A DNA stretch of 64,000 nt, taken from Dryocosmus kuriphilus (taxonomy: Eukaryota; Arthropoda; Insecta; Hymenoptera; Cynipidae). The stretch lies in assembly GCA_038277395.1 (NCBI GenBank), contig CM076191.1, positions 175,754,552-175,818,551 of the forward strand, in the 5' to 3' direction. The position numbers and the translations under genes were made by a program. The notes below the pieces were generated by a model that ran no database searches, was not told the origin of the DNA, and saw only the letters and a list, made by a program, of their open reading frames with translations. Shown in pieces: positions 34,432 to 46,106 of the stretch (position 1 is the stretch's first letter; each line of letters begins with the position of its first letter).

Positions 34432-37150
34432 TAGATACGCACACTGCTTTATACAGCGTCCCTTAGCACTTATATTAGAAGAAATTTACCATTTTAGTGC
34501 AACTAGGTTTCGTTTACTAGCGTTACTAGGTTGCTATAGTTAAATCTACTATATGTCTATAATTTTTTTAGTAAGAACCCTTGTCATTCTAACTAGATTT
34601 GATTTAACTAGAGCGAAATATTGGTTCTGAAAAAAAAAAACATTTTTAGCGTATAGATACAATTTTATATATGTGTAATTTTTTCGTTGAAAAAATTAGA
34701 GTTAAAATGTATGCTAAACCCATCATTCAATTGGTATTCTCTGGCTCTTTAAGAATAGTTTCAAAAAATAGAAACCGCGTGCTGTAAAGTATTCAGTAAA
34801 CCAAAATGCAGTTCAAGTTCGCAGAACGGATTCAAAATTCGAAAACTAGCATGATTAACACCTTGCACCTTTGCAATGTATAAAGCGTTTTTAGGAGTGA
34901 TTTTTTTTCTGGACAAATTATAGAGCAAAATTTCAGCTGATTTTCTGCAGTTTTTCGAAGAAGGCATTAAATATCCTTAAGCGTGAAGCGACCCGCTGGT
35001 GTCGCTGGTTCTGGAAATAAATGGCACGAGAGAGCAACAAGAATACTAGGAAAAAAAAGCCTAAAGTGTTTCAGATTATGGTCGAGAGTCAGAATCCGTG
35101 AGCGATTTTGCGAGGTAAGGAATAAGGATACTTCTCATTAAGTGGCACGCACGCGAGGAGTTATTTTCAATTTTTTTTCAATTTCAAATGTAACTGGTAG
35201 CTTTCTAGGTGTCTAAGTGTCTATTTTATTTTTCCATGGCATTGGCCATTGGCCAGTGGCCCTTTTAGTTTCGCCGCCAGGCATTCTCGACACCCAGACC
35301 GATTGATTTTGATTAGTTGGTCCTGTAATTATTCGGCTGCATTTGGTTGCACGCGAGAACTGTTCGCTTTCTTCTCGAGGATCGTCAGTCCCATTTCTAT
35401 GGGGTCTTTGTGTCAACATAGCACCTCGAGTCAGGCAATATTAGTCCTGAAAGTGGAGACAAAAAGTATAGTTACTCAAAAGGTAGTTGACAGGAGCTTT
35501 CAGTTTTGTTACATATCGGTTCATTGCTTCATTTTCAGTACCCGAGGGGAGAGAAATCGCGTGATTTTTTACCATTGAGATGTAGAGAATCATGAATTTT
35601 TCATCTAGAACGGATATTTCAATCAGATGCTCGATTCTTCATTTAGGAGAATAAAGGACCTTATAAATATTTGAGTGTAGCTAGAAGTGTCTTTTGAGGT
35701 AGTAATTCAGATAGAATTGTTAGATTAGTGTATTTTGGAAGTGGCAGTGACTTCAGTTAAAAGGTTTCTAACTTTGGATTAATTCAATCCAAAAATATTC
35801 CAATTTTGATGCTCTAATGTTAAAATTATACGCAAATTCAATTCAATTTAATACTTATAGTTAGTAGTTTCAAATATGGAAAAATATTTAAATTCTCAAA
35901 TAATTTAGTGAAAAATAGTATGTTTTAAAAAACTCATTTTCTTAAATTATTTTTTCTTTTGTCTTAACATTGTTTAAGTTATAGGAAGATTTAGTTTTCA
36001 GAAATGAATGTTGGAATATCAATAATACTATCTTAATTTTTGTGGACTAAACGTTGAAAATATAACATTAAACATAGTGTTGTTGTTCTTACTTTCGATG
36101 ATTAAAAAATAAATTTTCATATTTCATTTTAATGGATTTACTATATTAATATACGATTATGAGTAGCTTTAAATTGAATCTTTTCGAAAATTTATGAATT
36201 CTTAATTCCACATAGTTTCTTTTGAATTATCCTCTGTAAAATCATAGTGTCTTCCAATTTAGAAACAAAATCTTCAAACACACTGCAAAAAAGAATACTT
36301 AAAATTGTTCTATCTGAACATTTTTGGCATTTAATGCAGAAATACGTTGCTGAATTAAATTTATGTAAAATTTAAGGTCAACATTTAAATATTTGTTTTC
36401 AATTTTAAGAGTCTAATTCTATTAATTTCTTAATGATTTTATGACGCTTACGATATATTTTCGCGATTATAGGAAGTTTATTATCTAGCAAAGTATTGCA
36501 CGAAGATCAGTATAGGAATGAAGTGATAATAAAATATTGAAAGAATCAATGACAAAAATAGAGAAATTACAAAGGAATGATTTATTTTTGACCACTGATA
36601 TGAAGGTACATAAAATTATGGGTATTTGTGAGAATTACATTTTAAAGAGCACTTTTTAACATGGTATAATAAAACTTTAATCATAGGGATTCTGAAACAC
36701 ATGATTCAACAAAAAAGATGTATAGCATTGAAGTTTCATAAGACATTGTTATACACAACACGTTAAAATTTAATTAATTCTCATGTTACAATTTTAGTGT
36801 ACTTTCATAGGAACAGTCTGAAATAAATCCTTCCCCTGTAGTTTCTCTACTATTTGCATTATTTTTTTCATATTTTATTATTAATTATTCCTATAATGAT
36901 CTTTTACAACGATTTACTTATAATCACGAAAAAATTATAGGAAAATTATTATATAGGGTCAATACAGCTACATGTGATATCGGGGTCAGTGTGATAAAGA
37001 GAAAATTTGGAAAGAAAAACAAATTATTTTCAACTTTTTTTGTTTTAACATTTAGGTTATATTTCTAATTATTTCTAGAAAAAAGGCGCATAGTTTCTTC
37101 ATGAAACGTATAATAGTTGTTTTAATAAAAAAATACATTACCATAAAGTC
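34432..37150. other. AT-rich intergenic DNA, nothing recognised
   Basis: About 2.7 kb without a convincing gene. The stretch 35000-35580 is GC-richer and contains overlapping open frames on both strands without known motifs. The rest is AT-rich with no clear repeats. Confidence 0.5.
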
Positions 37151-37159
37151 AATAAGGAA

Positions 37160-40100
37160 GTTAGTAAAGGTTATTAAAAAATTTGCCCGCTACTAAGGCG
37201 CATTCTCATCACGTTTTCTCGCGCTTACCAGTCGATTAAAGTATACCAAAAACGTGAAATTCTTAATCTTCACAATCTCATCGCACTGAGAAGGTATTAG
37301 TTTTATGTGAAAACTGACTTTCCCGGATTTCATGAAATCTCCACGTTTCGTGACCCCCTGAATCCGAAAAAACATGTTTTACGTTGGTGTCAGTCTGGCA
37401 TTGTCGTCGTTGTTGTCATTGTCGCTGTCGATATTGTTGTAGTCTGTGAACACGACAACTTTCGAAGGACTAATCGGATTGGATTGCGCTTTGGCTTACT
37501 TCTTCAAGGCGTAAAAAGTAAGGACGAGTTCGTTAACCAGCGGTTTTTGAACCACGGTTATCGTTTTATCCATAGAAAACGGTTTATGCCAAATCAATAA
37601 ATCCATTTTCCGGCCAAAATATGCAAGATACGAAAAAAATTATACTAAAAAAAGTTGTTCATAGTTTTTGAGACACGAGAAAATGTTATAAAACAGAATT
37701 GTTGACCTTGGAAAGGCCTACAAATTTGCTGAAGACTATTGTCTGATACAACGCATAGTTTATTAATGAAACGTATTGTATAGTTGTTTTAATCAAAAAA
37801 TACATTATTGTACAGGTAATAAAAAGTTATTAAATTTATTGAAAAATCTGCCCGATATATACTCAGGCGCATTCTCATCACGCTTCTCGCGCTGACCAAT
37901 TAATGAAAGTATATCCAAAACGTGAATTTTTTTTTTAATTTTAAATTTTTACATTCTCATCTCAATGAGAAGGTATTAGTTTTCTGTGAAAACTGGCTTT
38001 CGCGGGTTTCATGAAATGCCGACGTTTCATGACGCTCTGAATCCGAAAAAACATGTTTTACGTTGGTGTCTGTCGTTGTCGTTGTCGTTGTCGTAGTAGC
38101 CTGTGAACACAATAACTTTCGAAGGACTAATCGGAATGGTTTGCGCTTTAACACACTGCTTTAGAGCATAAAAGGTAAGGACGACTTCGTTAACCAGCCA
38201 CTTTTGACCAACCGTTTATTTTTATGGTTTTATCCATCAAAAACGGTTTTCACAAAATAAAAAAAACCATTTTCCGGCTAAACTATGCGAGATACAGAAA
38301 ATATGTATATAATCAAAATTGTTTACCTTAAAAAGATCTATAAATTTTACATTAACAATTTTTTTTATAAAATGCACGGTTTTTGTTTTAATCGAGAAAA
38401 CGTTATTAAAAATAAAAATTCAAATTTTCCGCCAAACTATGCAAGATGCGAAAAAATGATAATAAACAAAGTTGTTCAACTTAAAAAGATCTACAAGTTT
38501 TGATTTAACTATTTTTTGATAAAATGCACGGTTTTGATTTTAATCGAGAAAACGCTATTCAAAAATCAAGAATTCAAATTTCCCGCCAAAATATGCAAGA
38601 TACAAAAGAAATGATAATAAACAAAGTTGTTCACCTCAAGAAGATCTACAAATTTACCTTATAAAATTTTTTTTCAGCAGACGCGTAGTTTTTGAGTTAT
38701 TCGTGAAATATGTTATAAAATATAAAGAAAACCACTTTTCAGCAAAACTATGCAAGATATAAGAAAATATTAACAAGCAGAATTGTTCACCTTGGAAAGA
38801 GAAAGAGAATGATGAGAATGTATTCCTTAAGAGCGATAGAGCCTTAAGTAAAATAATTTCTTTTATAATTTTTAATTTAAAAATTTATACGATCCATAAA
38901 CACCGAGCGCGTAGCGCGAGGTAAATAACCTATCGAGCGCTAGGCGCGTGATGAGAATGTGCCCGCGAAGCGGGCACATTTTTTTAGTTGGTTTTTGTAT
39001 CAAACTGAATATCCTGCACGGGGCTCTATATTTTTATAATGCATTCAAGTAATCGGATGAGAGTGATGTGCATATTTTACATGTTGGGAAGTCTGATATA
39101 ATTTTTATCCCATCATTCACGTGCTGGATTGCAACCAAGTGCATGATGGGAGGACCTACAGCTTAAGGTCGGATCCGAACCACCAGAATCCCGGTAAAAG
39201 TACATAGAAAAATCTGCCCGCTTCGCTGGCACATTCTCATCGTGCGCTCGACATTTGACTCGCGCTTCGCGCTCGATACTTTATTTACGGCACTCGCGCT
39301 TCGCGCTCGACAAATTGTTCAACTCGCGCTACGCGCTCGGTGTTTATGGATCTTATAAACCTTTAAATTAAAAATTCCAAAAGGAACTATTTTACTTAAG
39401 GCTCTATCGCCCTTAAGGAATACATTCTCATTATGAAAGTCGCGCTTCGCGCTCGATAATTACATTTTTTGAAAACACATTGTAGATTGGTAAAGTTTTT
39501 TTTTGATTTTCCAAATTTTCACAATACAGGATTTTGATTCTTAAAAGTAAAACGATGAGTCTTATAAATAAATTTTGTAGCTCTTTCCAAGGTGAACAAT
39601 TCTGCTTGTTAATATTTTCTCATATCTTCCACAGTTTTGCTGAAGAGTGGTTTTCTTTATATTTCATAACATATTTCACGAATAACTCAAAAACTACGCG
39701 TCTGCTAAAAAAAGTGATAGAAAGCAAATTTGTAGATCGTTTTAAGGCGAACAACTTTGTTTATTGTCATTTTTCCGTATCTTGCATAGTTTGGCGGGAA
39801 AGTTGAAATTTTTTATTTTTAATAACGTTTTATCGATTAAAACAAAAACCGTGCATTTTATCAAAAAATGGTTAAAATAAAATTTGTAGATATTTTATAA
39901 TTAAACAACTTTGTTCTTAACCATTTTTTTGTATCTTGAATATTTTGGCGGGAAACCAGAATTTTTAAATTTTAATAGCGTTTTCTTGATTAAAACAAAA
40001 ACGGTTTATTTTATCAAAAAAGGGTTAAGACAAAATTTGTAGATTTTTTTGAGGTGAATAATTTTACTTTCTTAAATTTTTTTTGTATCTCTCATAGTTT

Positions 40101-40437
40101 AGCCGGAAAACGGATTTTTTGATTTTGTGAAAACCGTTTTTGATGGATAAAACCATAACCGTTGTTCAAAAACCGCTGGTTAACGAACTCGTCCTTTCTT
40201 TTTACCCCTTAAAGAAGTGTACCAAAGCGCACTCCAATGCGATTAATCCTCCCGAAGTTATCGCGATCACAGGCGACGACAACGCCAACGACAACAACGA
40301 CGACAACAGACAGACACCGTCGTAAAACCCGTTTTTTCTGACTCAGGGGGTCTCAAAACGTGGAGATTTCATGAAATCCGCGAAAGTCAAATTTTACATA
40401 AATCTAATACCTTCTCTGATGAGAATGTAAAAATTAC
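37160..40437. repeat. Large palindromic repeat array
   Basis: Two direct copies of a ~460-bp unit (37180-37640 and 37850-38310) are followed by four ~155-bp tandem repeats, a GC-palindrome centre (38880-39460), inverted ~150-bp repeats (39480-40090) and one inverted copy of the long unit (40090-40437). Landmarks of the long unit: ACGTTTCGTGAC, GAATCCGAAAAAACATG, ACGTTGGTGTC, a GTC/GTT triplet array, TTCGTTAACCAGC and TTTTCCGGC. There is no protein-coding content. It is probably a high-copy foldback or satellite-like family, related to 23.6-24.6 kb. Confidence 0.75.
38270..38800 (+). repeat. Four ~155-bp tandem repeats
   Basis: Copies begin near 38270, 38424, 38579 and 38735, each with TTTTCCGCC-like, ACTATGCAAGATACG, a GTTGTTCACCTTAAAAAGATC block and ATGCACGGTTTT with ATCGAGAAAAC. 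Inverted copies of the same monomer occupy about 39560-40090. Confidence 0.75.
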
Positions 40438-40443
40438 CAGAGG

Positions 40444-40517
40444 TACCGGCTGAGGGATCGAACCCCGGACCTCTAACAAGGAGTCCGAGCGTCTAACCGC
40501 CTGAATCACCGAGGCTC
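40444..40517 (-). pseudogene. tRNA-derived sequence (SINE head or tRNA pseudogene)
   Basis: On the minus strand it starts GAGCCTCGGTGATTCAGGCGG (A-box-like region) and ends GGGGTTCGATCCC (canonical B box). The acceptor ends do not pair well, so it is not a functional tRNA. The same GAGCCTCGGTG start occurs at 62178 and a relative at 59775. A (TTA)n microsatellite lies directly beside its 5' side. Confidence 0.6.
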
Positions 40518-40518
40518 A

Positions 40519-40551
<33 letters not shown>
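40519..40551 (+). repeat. (TTA)n microsatellite
   Basis: Eleven near-perfect TTA units directly next to the tRNA-like sequence. Confidence 0.95.
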
Positions 40552-42319
40552 GTTTTCGTTGAATATCTGTTGTTTTTTATAGAAATATTAGATTTTTATT
40601 TTTTTAAATAATAAATTATAACAATCAAAAATCAGACCCAAGTTAAGAGCGATAATTTTTTCTTGTTTTTCTTTTCCATTTTGAAATACGAAAATCTGTC
40701 AGCAATTCGAGGTTTAGTTGAAGAAAACAATGTACCTTACTTTTACAATAAAATTATAAGTACATAATAATAATTACAAACTGAAATTTTTATAAATGCG
40801 TTTACACATAGAAATAATTTTTAAATCAATTTAGGAATAATACAATTTTAATTAAGTAATTTTTTAAAGATCACTAATAATTTCATTGATTAAAATTTTT
40901 GTTTCGGGATCAGAGGCGTGGTCCTTTTTTTGGCGAAATAATACGGAAATTTTTTTTAAAAAGTATCAGAATTCTTAAATGAACTATTAATAAAACTATT
41001 TACCCCTGCAAATGTTTAAAATATTCGTTTGGGATTTTATTTTCACCTGTAAAATATGGGTTTGTCAAGTTGGTGAAGAGGGTATATTTTACAGGTGGAA
41101 AAAGAGATGAGTGTGAATTAATGTATTTTCATAAACCTTTATTCCTTGTTTTTATTTTAGAAAGTGGAAAAATCATTTAATAATAAATTCTTTTAAAAAA
41201 ATTAGTGAAAATTTAAATTTTAATAATAAATACTCTTTTTGAATATAGAAAATTAGTAAAGATAACAGAAGGTGAGTTAAATATAGCATTTTTACAAGGA
41301 TGAGAAACCCATACTTTAAAGATGAAAATAAAAAGCCTAGAGAATATTTTGAACATTAGCATGGATAAATACTTTTATTAATAGTTCATTTAAGGATTCT
41401 AATAGGGTTTTTAAAAAATTTGGTATTGTGTTTTATTTTTTATTTTCATTCATTACTCTTATAAATGATAAAAAATTGGAAGCAAACATGTATGCTTAAA
41501 ATCATTGGATTTTTGTTAATAAATATGAGAGTATAATCTTCTAACATCTTGATTTTAGTGAGTTTTTTTTTACATATATCACACTTCGTAAATGAAATCA
41601 CGCAAAGTAATTGCTCATTAAAGAAGGCGACGATTTAAAGTCGAATGTCCAAAAATGCTTCTGGTAAAATTTAAAACGAAAATCTTCTCAAATATTTAAA
41701 ATATCATTATTCAAAGTATGACTTTCAAACGTATCAAACTTACCAGTACTGACCCTACTGATTTTCCTATATGATTTTCTTTCGTAAGGGAAAATGTAGC
41801 TTTGTATTTTAAATCTCTTCTTTCTGGACTATTTAAATAAAAAATTGTTAGCAGATCTTCAGCTAAAGCATTTTGACGAAAATCTCTATGAAAGTTTCTC
41901 TAAATAAAATTGTAGTAGTTTATACATACCTATAAAAGTAGTGTAGGATTATATGCTCCCGTTAGGAGAATTTCCTTCTCTGATTGTCCTCAGGAAGTCT
42001 AGGGGTCATTGCGTGCGGGACACAGGAGGCGATCGCGAATCACCGTGAACTTTGCATTGTCGTCAAAGAAGGTTCATGGTTACGAGGATCACGGAGTCGC
42101 GAGTTTTCTTCAGGGTCACCGTTACCCACCAATCAATGTCTTCCTACATAGGTGCATATACATTATACGGAGAACTGGAGAACCGGAGAAGGCAATTTCA
42201 GCAACGCGTTTCCTATTTAAACTAGGTCTTGTGATTCCACTACTTATAGCGGTTTTATTTTTTAATTTAATAATTCCAAATCGCAAATCTGGAAGCATTA
42301 AGAAAAGAACTTCTATACG
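40552..42319. other. AT-rich intergenic DNA
   Basis: No gene recognised. The stretch 41990-42200 is GC-richer, with an open frame of about 120 codons (42009-42374) that shows no known motif and runs into the end of the next transposable element, so I do not call it. Confidence 0.5.
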
Positions 42320-43280
42320 TATTAGGGTGGTCCAAATAAAACAAAGTTTCTTCGATTTGAGGGGACACCCCTAAAGAAGCTTCCATTCGGTGAAAAAACA
42401 ACTCGGAATTTTTGTTAAATTTTTTGACGAAGAGGGTATAGGACTGTTACACCACCTCGAAACGTTAAAAATTCGTATGTTCTCACATGATAATAAAATT
42501 TTTATTTTTGCCTGCAAATTGTAAAAAGTCGTAAGAAAAAGGAAAAAAATAAAATAGTATAGAAAAGTTGAAACACAACCCTCATAAATTGAAAAAAAAC
42601 CCTTCTTTCAACAAAAAAATGAATTTTTGAGCTCCCTCTAGTTTATAATGCAAATATTTCGTTCATTTCAAGTAAGGTAATCGCAAACATTATTTAGAAA
42701 ATTTTTGATATACACGATGTCCCATTTTAATTTATGGATGCAAATATCTCTTAAAATACTCCATATATAAAAAAATGATTCAGACGAAAACTGTACAGAA
42801 CATAGGGGGTCATTTAAAGGTACTATTAATTTTGACCTTGAGGTCAATTTTGAAAGTTATTTGAGGGTCAAGATGATTTTTTAAAATGAAAACTCCTATT
42901 TTTGTCTCCGGATTTGAAGAGAGCGGAAAATTTTACGTCAAAAATATCTTATGAGATTTGCTTTTGTATCCTTAGAAATGTTAAATATCAAGGTAAATTG
43001 TCTTAAAACGGTCATATGCTCTCTTTTTAAATTAACATAATTGGTTTTCTGAGAATAGCAAACGTTCAAGATGCTTTTAACAAGTCGATAGAATGTAAAA
43101 GTGTGAACCACCTTGACCATCTTGACGTGCAGGTAAATTGTCAAGGTCATTTAAAGGTTAAAAGTCAAATAACATCTTTTGAAGAGAAATCAAATGAAGG
43201 GCAACTGTTTAAAAAGCTCTTAGAACCTTACTTTTAGCGTTACCCGGAAACAACGACGTGGACGTAGTAAGTTCTGTTTC

Positions 43281-43443
43281 GTTTGGGGTGCTTATTTACC
43301 GTGGGTCCCTTGCCTATCACGTTTTGGGTTCTTGTTTATCGTGAGTCCCCTTGCCTCTCACGTTCGGGGTGCTCGTTTATCGTGAGTCCCTTTGCCTATC
43401 ACGTTTGAGGTGCTTGTTTATCGTGAGTCCCCTTGCCTCTCAC
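43281..43443 (+). repeat. 41-bp minisatellite, four copies
   Basis: Units start at 43281 (40 bp), 43321, 43362 and 43403 (41 bp each) and share TTTATCGTGAGTCCC and TTGCCT.TCACGTT. They sit at the centre of the nested palindrome. Confidence 0.95.
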
Positions 43444-43463
43444 AATGACTGTTATTTTTTCAA

Positions 43464-43658
43464 TTACCCATGGAGTAACTGTTCGAAATTTTCTTCGTTG
43501 GCTTCAAGACATAAACGTAAACGTCTTTCAAAATTCCCCACAGTTCTTAGCAAAGTTTCTCTTGGAATGGCCTCACAAGCTGTTCGAGTTCGTTCTATCA
43601 GATCTTCTCTCGCCATAACCCGTTGAACAAAAACAACATTATTAAGATATCCCCACAA
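43464..43658 (-). pseudogene. Captured C-terminal fragment of a Tc1/mariner-like (DDE_3) transposase
   Basis: The frame reads WGYLNNVVFVQRV, then REDLIERTRTACEAIP, TLLRTVGNFERRLRLCLEA and NFEQLL before the stop. This is the pattern seen after the last catalytic Asp in insect Tc1/mariner-related transposases ('FFLWGYLK..VY' then 'I..AC..I....L..V..F..R...C....G..FE.L'). The catalytic core is absent. It lies at the centre of a foldback element whose arms are unrelated, so it was either captured or is what remains of the autonomous ancestor. Confidence 0.7.
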
Positions 43659-44782
43659 AAAAAAATCAGGTGATGTAAGTAAGGTTCTAAGACCTTTTTA
43701 AACAGTTGCTCTTCATTTGACTTCTCTTCAAAAGATTTTGTTTGACTTTTAACCTTTAAATGACCTTGACAATGTACCTGCAGGTCAAGATGGTCAAGGT
43801 GGTTCACACTTTTACATTCTATCGACTTGCTAAAAGCATCTTGAACGTTTGCCATTCACAGAAAACCAATTAATTTAAAAAAAGAGCATATGACCGTTTT
43901 TAGCCAATTTACCTTGATATTTGACCTTTCTAAGGTCACAAAAGCCAATTTCTCATAAGACCTTTTTGACGTAAAATTTTCCGCTCTTTTCAAATCCATA
44001 GTCAAAAATAGGGGTTTCTATTTAAAAAAATTATCTTGATCCTCAAATGACCTTCAAAATTGACCTCAAGGTCAAACTTAATAGTGTCTTTAAATGACCC
44101 CCTATGTAATGTACAGTTTTTGTCCGAGTCATTTTTTTATAGATGGAGTATTTTAAGAGATATTTGCATCCATAAATTAAAATGGGACACCGTGTACTTT
44201 ATACTTACTTTGATAAACTACCTCTTTTAAAATTTTAATGATAGATTTCTTTTTTGTAATTTGTAATTAATTTGAAAGAGGTTATTTTAAGGTAACAAAC
44301 TTCATTTCAAATACATATAAAGATGTGAGAAAAAATATTTTAAAATACTGTATAATATATGGATGGTAAAAGTAATTCCCTTAAGATGGAATTTCATATT
44401 TTCTTATGATATAAAAAAAATAATTTTAGTTTTGCCTAAAAATGGTAAACTATCTCAAAATAGGTAAGAAAAATACTAAAAGTACAGAAGATGTTGAAAA
44501 AAACACCCTGTTTTTAAACAAAAAATTAATTTGCGAGCTCCTTACAAAATCGCGAAAAGATTTTAGGAAATTTCTTATACTAATGCAAATGTTTCAAGCA
44601 TTTCGAGGAGAATAACCGAATTACGCAGAAAATTTTTACATAGCGTATTTGTCTCAAAAATAGGGATAGTTAAAAACTACCTTCTCTAATTTTAATTATT
44701 TATTTCTAATTTAATTTAAATAATTCCATATAAAATTTGTTTTAACACATGTATATTAAAAAGTATTTAAAAATGGCATATA

Positions 44783-46106
44783 CGAGGGCCTACCCAAAAG
44801 AAACCGAACTACTTTTGTACAAAGTTATTATTTTGATTTTTCTACAAAAAACATTTAATCTCCTTCAAAGTACTCTCCATTGGAGACAATACACTTATCT
44901 CATCTTTTATTCCATTGTTCGAAACATTTTTTAAATTCCTCTTTTGTGATGCTTGACAGCGCCTCCGTCGTTTTTTCCTTCACTTCAGCTACGTCGGCAA
45001 AACGCTTTCCTTTCATGCCCCTTTTCATTCGGGGGAATAAAAAAAAGTCACAGGGGGCTAAATCGGGTGAATAGGGTGGGTGAGTAACAGTGGCCATGCT
45101 ATTTTTGGTCAAAAATCGGCGCACAGAGAGAGCTGTGTGAGCAGGGGCGTTGTCGTGGTGGAAAAACCAGTCCCCCAACTGCCACAAATCAGGCCTTTTC
45201 CGTCGTAAACTGTTGCGCAATCTTTTCAAGACTTCCAGGTAAAATGCCTGATTAACTGTCTGACCCGATGGAACAAATTCTGAATAGACGACTCCTCTCA
45301 CATCGAAAAAACAAATGAGCATCGTCTTAATGTTTGACCTCACCTGACGAGCTTTTTTAGGGCGAGGCGAATTTTGAGTCTTCCATTGACTTGACTGTTG
45401 CTTAGTTTCAGGATCGTATCCATAACACCACGATTCGTCACCTGTTATGACCTTGGAAAAAAAAGTTTGGATCATTTTGGAATTCCTCCTTCAAAGCAGA
45501 GCATGCTTGCATGCGGCCTTGTTTTTGCTCTGCAGTCAGCAGTCGAGGAACAAATTTTGCACCCACCCTTCTCATCCCCAAATCTTCACTTAGAATTCTC
45601 TGTACTGAACTCCAACTCACGCCAGATTTCTCCACAACTTCTTCGATGGTCCTTCGTCGATCTTCCAGGATGATTTCACGAATTTTTTCAACATTTTCGT
45701 CGGTTCGGGCCGTCGAAGGACGTCCAGAGCGAGGTTGATCGTCAATTGACATTTCCCCACTTTTAAAACGAGAAAACCACTCGAACACTTGAGTTTTTCC
45801 CATAGCATCATCCTTGTAGGCCGTTTTTAACATTTGAAGAGTTTCTGTGCCCGTTTTCCCGAGCAGGAAGCAAAACCTCACGTTGGCACGCTGATCACGA
45901 AAATCAACCATCACAAAAAACGACGAGCGCGCAAAGCAACAGTCACAAAAAAAATTACACACACCAAATGCAACCTTACACAGTGATAGCAGTTGGCATA
46001 CTAACTGGTGAAAAGTGCCTCTACACGCACCTACCGGCAAAAACCCGGTACTACAACAACTCCGCTCCCCACAACATCAGTTCGGTTTCTTTTGGGTAGG
46101 CCCTCG
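44783..46106 (-). mobile_element. Mariner transposon, copy 2
   Basis: 1324 bp, flanked by TA (44781-44782, 46107-46108), with the same 28-bp inverted ends as copy 1 and about 98-99% identity by eye. Inserted inside the TTAGGGTGG element, so it is younger than that element. Confidence 0.96.
44855..45911 (-). pseudogene. Mariner transposase, frameshift and late stop (copy 2)
   Basis: It has CAG at codon 7, where copy 1 has a stop, so the start is open (MVDFRDQRANV). One extra A in an A8 run (45457-45464; copy 1 has A7 at 15272-15278) shifts the frame between the helix-turn-helix half and the catalytic half. A second change, TTA to TGA, stops the protein about 15 residues early (44900-44902). 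The DD34D motifs GDESW, HHDNAPAH and SPDLAPCDFFLFP are intact in the second frame. Neither copy encodes a full transposase. Confidence 0.92.

Larger units (their letters stand above)
42700..44200. mobile_element. Nested foldback element, ~520-bp arms
   Basis: The left arm (about 42713-43234) and right arm (about 43677-44195) are inverted copies; landmarks are GTCCCATTTTAATTTATGG at the outer end, TTGACCTTGAGGTCAATTTT in the middle and AAGGTTCTAAGA at the inner end. Many TGACCT/AGGTCA half-sites occur in the arms. The ~440-bp centre holds a 41-bp minisatellite and a captured transposase fragment. Confidence 0.8.

Noticed and set aside
39110..39200. Possible tRNA-like sequence (GGATCCGAACC)
   Set aside because: No A box, no anticodon arm and no paired acceptor ends; it is a hairpin within the repeat array.
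42009..42374. 120-codon plus-strand frame
   Set aside because: Its 3' part runs into the terminal repeat of the 42.3-46.8 kb element and it has no known motif.
43281..43443. CRISPR-like array
   Set aside because: The units are directly adjacent 41-bp repeats without spacers: a minisatellite in a eukaryotic transposon.
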